64,000 nucleotides of DNA, taken from contig JAJEKV010000018.1 of assembly GCA_021234155.1 (NCBI GenBank), positions 14,828,925-14,892,924 on the forward strand. The letters run 5' to 3'. Shown one piece after another: positions 59,182 through 64,000 of the stretch (position 1 is its first letter; each line of letters opens with the position of its first letter). The stretch comes from Isoetes taiwanensis (Eukaryota; Streptophyta; Lycopodiopsida; Isoetales; Isoetaceae). The notes below the pieces were generated by a model. The model saw only the letters and a list, made by a program, of their open reading frames with translations. It did no database searches and was not told where the DNA came from. Position numbers and translations under genes: made by a program.

Positions 59182-60290
59182 TGTGACGCTCCCAGAATAT
59201 ATACGATGCTCCCATCGTATAAATATGGGAATTTCCCTCCCATGGCGACTACATCACCATGGTAAGGCCCTCCGTCATACTCGGACCACTTGGGATGGCC
59301 AAGTGTCCGGGCAAGGAACACAAAGGTGTCATTCGTCCCACGTCCTCTATGGGTAATCCTATACAGCGGAAGCATACATACACGTTAGCATACAATAATC
59401 ATGTTAAAATAATATACCACCACGAGGGGTGGCCCATCCATCATCATCAACGAAAGAAAAGTACAACCATCAATAATATGAACAATATACACAACAAGGC
59501 GCTACCCGAGGCTCAGATTCCAAGGGGTCAACTGATGGCCAGACCTCAAGATAACAGCAAACGAAAATATAACAACTCCGGGTTTCATCTCCCCGGTCCG
59601 ATGAGGCAGGTCAGAGAAGCTTCTCCTCCCGGATCACAATGGTTCCCTGGGTGTGCTAGAGGATATCTGCCACCTCTGTAGCACCCGTATCCGTACCTGA
59701 CTTACCCCCGTAAATCTACACAAAGTCGAGGACGTCCATAACGGCCATATCCAATGACCCAGGAGGTGTCAGACCCATACCCGTCCCACACACAGTGACC
59801 GACTATAGGCCTAACATACTGTAGGATCCCCAGTAGCCACGCTCAGCAAGGCTCCACCCCGATTCCCCAGTTGTGGCCGTTGTTTGGTGATGAACCACAT
59901 CATAGCATTCTCAGCCAGGTTGGCTCTTGTGCACAAGCCGCATTTACTGGGTTTAAGGGTTCTAACTAGGAACATCTCTACTTCTAGATGGCCTTTAGGT
60001 CTCTACCCTTCCCTTAAACCCAATACACGGAGGGAGCAGAAAGAAAGAATATAAACACCATCTAAGTATCCATCGTCATCCAAAACAACATAAGAAAGAG
60101 AATTTAACCATTCCATCTAGTCAAAGAAGTGTTAGCATAGACAGAAGCTATTTAGGAACTAACCAGTCTATTGGCTGGAGCCATTATCACGGTAGGTCTA
60201 CATACTTAGGGTCTGTTGGCAAGAACTGGCAAAAACTAGGAGCTGCTCCTCCTCTCCTCTTCCCAATTCGAATTTGGGGCAAAAATGGGG
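59182..60290 (-). repeat. family C LTR fragment, minus-strand copy
   Basis: Begins (plus strand) TGTGACGCTCCC, the reverse of the LTR end at 26375, and matches 25500-25700 in reverse (for example the CACAGTGACCGACTATAGGCC segment). The other end is lost where the integrase is truncated. Confidence 0.7.
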
Positions 60291-60848
60291 GTAGGACCCC
60301 TAGGTGCGCAGAAGCCACGCGATGAAATCCATGGTAATAACTTCCCATTTTGCATTGGGGACATCTAAGGGTTGCAGTTCCCCTGGAATCCGCATTTGCT
60401 CAGCCTTCGTTTGCTGACAGATCTAACATTGCTTAATGTACCTAGCAATGTGCTTCATTCCTGACCAAAAATAGCTGGAGCGGACCTTGAAATATGTCTT
60501 CATAAATCCTGCATGCCCCGCTATAGGACTGTTATGTGTATTGTGGAGAATGAGCTTACAAACTCCTGATGTCTCGGGAACACATAACTTATCCTTATAA
60601 TAAAGGAGTCCAGCCTCCTTTTTGTAATGGCGGAAAGCCTCCTTTCCTTGTCTGTTCTGGCTTCCTTAAATACACTCTGCCATATCTCCTGGAAGTCTGG
60701 ATCTATGGGAAGAGTCTGCTGTATCTGCGTCCCAAACTCGCTAGAAAGTGTGAATATGGCATTACAATACATTCGAGTGACCAATGGATGTCGGGAAAGC
60801 GCGTCAGCAACAACATTATGCTTGCTCGGCTTATAGATAACCTCAAAA
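60290..60848 (-). pseudogene. family C Gypsy integrase N-terminus, truncated
   Basis: After the RNase H end comes a 120-residue linker and the HHCC module (HNTHNSPIAGHAG, YIKQC-ICQQ, with an in-frame stop between the Cys residues). The start of the core, WEVITMDFIAW, gives the first catalytic Asp. The rest of the core is missing; LTR-like sequence follows. Coding direction is toward lower coordinates. Confidence 0.75.
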
Positions 60849-61233
60849 TCATAGTTCTCGAGGAATTCCATCCATCGTCTTTGTCTCAAATTGAGGTGGG
60901 TTGCGTGAAAATGTATTGAAGGCTTTGATGATCAGTATCCAACTGGAATCGTCTCCCAAGTAAATAATGCCTCCAAATATGCAAGGCATGCACAACAACA
61001 AGCAATTCCTAGTCATGCGTGGGGTATCGCTATTCCGCGTCATTCATCTTTCTAGAATCATATGCGATAACACGACCTTCTTGCATTAACACGCCACCGG
61101 TAGCTATTTTACTAGCATCCGCAGCAACCCATTTATCCTTCTGAGGGTCTGGCAGGGTGAGAACTGGGGCTGTTGTCAAGGCATCCTTCAATGACTGGAA
61201 TCCGGCTTGAACTTTGTCTTTCCAATGTGCCAT
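60700..61233 (-). pseudogene. family C Gypsy RNase H (normal type)
   Basis: Has the standard Gypsy catalytic residues: VAADASKIATGGVLMQ (Asp), ELLVVVHAL (Glu, after a stop at about 61031), LDTDHQSL (Asp) and NVVADALSRH (Asp). Frameshifts at about 60890 and 61030. It is the in-window reference for how a functional domain after RT should look. Confidence 0.82.
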
Positions 61234-62108
61234 CCAATCTCTTTCTCATGCTTGGTTAGGTCCGTTAAGGGCGCGGCGAACTTGGCAAAGTCTTTAACAA
61301 ACTTGCGGTAATAACAGGCCAAACCTAAAAAGCTGCGAACCTCGGACACATTGGTTGGAATCGGCCAATTCTTTACTGCTTCAATCTTAGCTGGATCTGT
61401 GGCTATCCCTTCCGCAGACACAATAGGTCCTAGGTAATCAACCTTGGTGGTTGTGAACTTATCAACCTTAGTGGTTACGAACTTACACTTGGAGAACTTG
61501 GCATATAGTTGGTGGCGTCTGAGTTTCTGCAAGGCCAACCAAAGATGCCGTTCATGATCCTCTAAGGTCTTACTATATATGAGGATATCATCAAAGAATA
61601 TGATGAGAAAATCATCAAGATACTCACGGAAGACATCATTCATCAGCCTCATGAAGGTGGCCAGGACATTAATCAAGCCAAAGGGCATCATAGTGAACTC
61701 ATAATGCCCATAACATGTCCGGAAAGCAGATTTGTGAATGTCATCCTCCTTAATTCGTATCTGGTGATATCCCGAACGAAGGTCAATCTTTGTAAAATAT
61801 TTAGCCCCTTGCAACTGATCCATTAGATCGTCGGCACACGGTAAAGCATACCGATTCTTAATAGTGTGCTTATTCAGTTGACAATAATCTATGTACATTC
61901 TCAAGGTGCCATCCTTCTTCTTCACAAAGAGTATCGGGGCTCCAAAAGGTGAGACACTAGGTCGAATGAAGCCCAATCTGAGGAGCTCTTGTGATTGCTT
62001 TTTAAGTTCTGTTAACTCCGGAGTGCTCAGTCGATATGGAGCCTTGCTGGTAGGCTTGGTGCATGGTTCCAAGGTAATTTCGCATTCCACACCTCTAAAG
62101 GGTGGCAA
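61188..62108 (-). pseudogene. family C Gypsy reverse transcriptase
   Basis: A 306-codon open stretch: [73 protein letters not shown], catalytic box [10 protein letters not shown], and [16 protein letters not shown] 27-nt internal duplication near 61440-61490 gives [19 protein letters not shown] where relatives have a single copy. A frameshift at about 61200 follows. Chromovirus-like by motif. Confidence 0.88.
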
Positions 62109-62227
62109 CCGATGAATTTCTTATGGGAAAAGGTCATGGTATTCCCAAAGAACGCGTGCTATTGTTGGAGGCAAGTTATCAAGAACATCATCTTGCTTAG
62201 ACTTGGCTTCTATTGAAGCAAGTCGAA

Positions 62228-62780
62228 TCATGCCAATAACCTGAGATTTCGTGATAGCTCTATGCAACTGACGTAATGAGATACACTGCATAATGGATCA
62301 ACAGGTTTACCTGTTATGGTCACTCGGGCTCCGTTGGTGGCATTGAAGGTAACTTCTCGCTTTTCGCAATCAATGTTGGCCTTTGCAGTGGCCAGGAACT
62401 CCATGCCCACAATGAGATCATAGCGACCATATCTATTATCTCGGCCCCTAGAGCAACGGGTGCTCCTAGCAACTAGATATTCAAGTTAATGCGTCGACCC
62501 CGTGTGTGACGCACGGCCCCACTAGCCAACATAACTAGACGTGGCTTAGATTTCAAGAGAGTGAGCTGCAAAGCTTCTGCCATTCTAGGGGAGGCAAAAT
62601 TATGCGTGCTGCCAGTATCCATGAGGATAATGAAGGGTTTACAGTCTACTTGGCCGCCGTTGAAATGACAGAAGGCTTATGATTGGCTTGGCCCATTTCA
62701 ATAAATATGAGACTCACCTTGTATATAGTCAGGCGCATCCTCGTCAGCAATATTGTCTGGATCGTTTGGGTCCCTTGTAT
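62228..62780 (-). pseudogene. family C Gypsy protease and end of gag
   Basis: MDTGSTHNFA (about 62600-62630) preserves the DTG active site lost in the plus-strand copy. GMEFLATAKANIDCEKREV and GARVTITGKPV follow after frame breaks. A piece of the gag-protease linker (DAPDYIQGES) is at about 62720. It ends at the Copia element starting near 62781. Confidence 0.78.
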
Positions 62781-62785
62781 CTTAA

Positions 62786-63829
62786 CCAAAGGAAATTTGG
62801 AAATACCTTCTAAAGCATTTTGAAGAAAATACCTCCTCCCAAATTGATGTGCTTGATAAAGAATTAAGGAAGCTGAGAATTAAGGAAGATGAAGATTTGA
62901 CTGATTTTTTCTCTAAGTTCGATAACATTGTAGCAGATCTTGAAGGGGCTAGAGTCTTGCTAACTGAACAGCAGAAACTTTTACATGTTGCCAGGGCTGT
63001 TGAAGGGAACAGACATCTAGCAACACTAATACGTAATATAGCAAAAACCATAGAAGCTGCAGAGGAGATGATTAGAACAGAGCTTGAACAAAAAAAGATA
63101 ATGTTGGATGATGAAGATAATATACCAACGAATTCAGAAGTGTTGTATGCAGGCAAAGGAAAATACAAAGGTGGTAGTTCCAGAATGAATGTTGAATTCA
63201 AGGGTAAGGGAACTGTTGGTCCCTGTTTTTTGTGTAAGATGCATGGGCATGTTAAAGCAGACTGTCCTAAACTGAAAAATGTGGAATGCTATAACTGTGG
63301 TGGTAGGGGACACTATGCAAATAAGTGTTCAAGTGCCAAAATTGGAAGAGGGAGAGTAAAGGAAAGTGATAAAGAAAAAAGAAATATTAGGAGCAGAGGC
63401 CGAGGTGCTGGTAGGCAGGATTCAGCCATAAATTTTACAGAAGAGGTTGAAGAAATAGACACAGAGGAAGACGATGACATTGAGGTATGTCAAAACCTTA
63501 CTTGTTCTATTTCTAGCTGTAAGAGAACTAATAATGAGAATGACATGCTGATAATAGATAGTGGAGCAGAGAAAACCGTGACTGGCTCTGCTAAGCTTCT
63601 AAAAGAAGGGTATGAGAAGAATGCATGCTATGTAAAACTCGAAAATGGTGATTTGCAAAAGGTACAAGGTGTCGGGGTGCTTGAAATATTTGATCTAAGT
63701 GGTAAACCTGTAATTTTAAAGGATGTGTTGTGTGTACTTGCACTAGTTAGAAATCTTATATCTGTAAGCCAGCTAGTAGATCTTGGTTACAGAGTTGTGT
63801 TTGACAAACTGCAATGTACTGTTCTTTGA
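62786..63829 (+). CDS. Copia gag and protease, open 5' end
   Basis: An open frame of 347 codons. The UBN2-type gag core (IWKYLLKHFEE, LRKLRIKEDEDLTDFFSKFD, LEGARVLLTEQQKLL) is followed by two CX2CX4HX4C knuckles, CFLCKMHGHVKADC and CYNCGGRGHYANKC. An Arg/Gly basic patch, an acidic linker and the protease site LIIDSGAEKTVTG come next, then DVLCVLALVRNLISVSQLVDLGY. The gag N-terminus is missing: a stop lies at 62783-62785, at the junction with the Gypsy element. It is the longest well-preserved TE frame in the window. Confidence 0.88.
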   Translation, partial: PKEIWKYLLKHFEENTSSQIDVLDKELRKLRIKEDEDLTDFFSKFDNIVADLEGARVLLTEQQKLLHVARAVEGNRHLATLIRNIAKTIEAAEEMIRTELEQKKIMLDDEDNIPTNSEVLYAGKGKYKGGSSRMNVEFKGKGTVGPCFLCKMHGHVKADCPKLKNVECYNCGGRGHYANKCSSAKIGRGRVKESDKEKRNIRSRGRGAGRQDSAINFTEEVEEIDTEEDDDIEVCQNLTCSISSCKRTNNENDMLIIDSGAEKTVTGSAKLLKEGYEKNACYVKLENGDLQKVQGVGVLEIFDLSGKPVILKDVLCVLALVRNLISVSQLVDLGYRVVFDKLQCTVL

Positions 63830-64000
63830 ACAATGAAATAAAGTTTTTGGGAAGACGAGTTGGAAATATTTTTGGTCTTGAATGTAGTAGTCTGCCATCA
63901 ATAAATGCCATTATGATTCCAACAATGAACATTTGGCATCAAAGATTATGCCACACAAGTACAAAAAAATTGAAATTATGATCAAACAAAGAAAGAATAA
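63822..64000 (+). pseudogene. Copia GAG pre-integrase region, window end
   Basis: After a frameshift at the TGA (63827-63829) the frame continues with LNNEIKFLGRRVG and the GAG-pre-integrase motif IWHQRLCHTSTKKL, then a TGA at about 63978. The integrase core should follow beyond the window. Confidence 0.75.

Overview
The window is a gene-poor, repeat-dense stretch of nuclear DNA from a land plant. The evidence is plant-type Ty3/Gypsy and Ty1/Copia elements, a plant-style LINE whose ORF1 carries a DUF4283-like region and a CCHC knuckle, long LTRs with G-boxes, and AT-rich non-coding DNA. A large, TE-bloated genome fits, possibly a fern or another non-flowering plant; the lineage is inference only. 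I found no intact host gene, tRNA, rRNA or CRISPR array. Almost every long reading frame belongs to a mobile element or a tandem repeat.

Layout. (1) 1-20075 is a stack of nested Gypsy elements on the minus strand. An older element, family A, has its 5' LTR at 17506-20075, gag-protease-RNase H-RT start at 14623-17462, and RT end-integrase at 2367-4497. It is split inside RT by a complete younger element, family B (4498-14617, LTRs 1954 and 1948 bp, target-site duplication GTAAC on both sides). Another family A LTR (726-2366) abuts the broken integrase and is itself cut by a small LTR element (LTR 391-725). (2) 20505-23838 is a 19-bp minisatellite with an orientation switch near 20835. It runs into the 3' untranslated end and LTR (24731-26375) of a third Gypsy family, C. 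(3) 26376-33465 is a nearly full-length LINE on the minus strand, cut before its RT YADD box by the family C LTR and lying in a family A gag fragment (33466-33972). (4) 33973-38090 holds a GGAACG-rich palindromic segment, a small unrecognised ORF behind a likely 5'UTR intron, and a truncated family C element on the plus strand. (5) 40026-42330 is a decayed gene like the DUF7869 transposase-like proteins, followed by a Copia 3' half (42331-44522). (6) 45351-55330 is a pile-up of five family A LTR copies in both orientations, including a perfect solo LTR with its target-site duplication inside another LTR. (7) 55350-59147 holds two inverted copies of a LINE-ORF1-like sequence; one is invaded by a microsatellite-bearing repeat. 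(8) 59182-62780 is a family C element on the minus strand, and 62786-64000 is the 5' half of a Copia element.

The most interesting biology is in families A and B. Both encode a complete RNase H (D-E-D-D) between protease and RT, while the usual RNase H after RT survives only as a catalytically dead tether. Losses at the same active-site positions in both families mean this architecture predates their split. Both also share an unidentified tRNA primer site, and family A LTRs keep a spaced pair of perfect G-boxes upstream of a TATA box.
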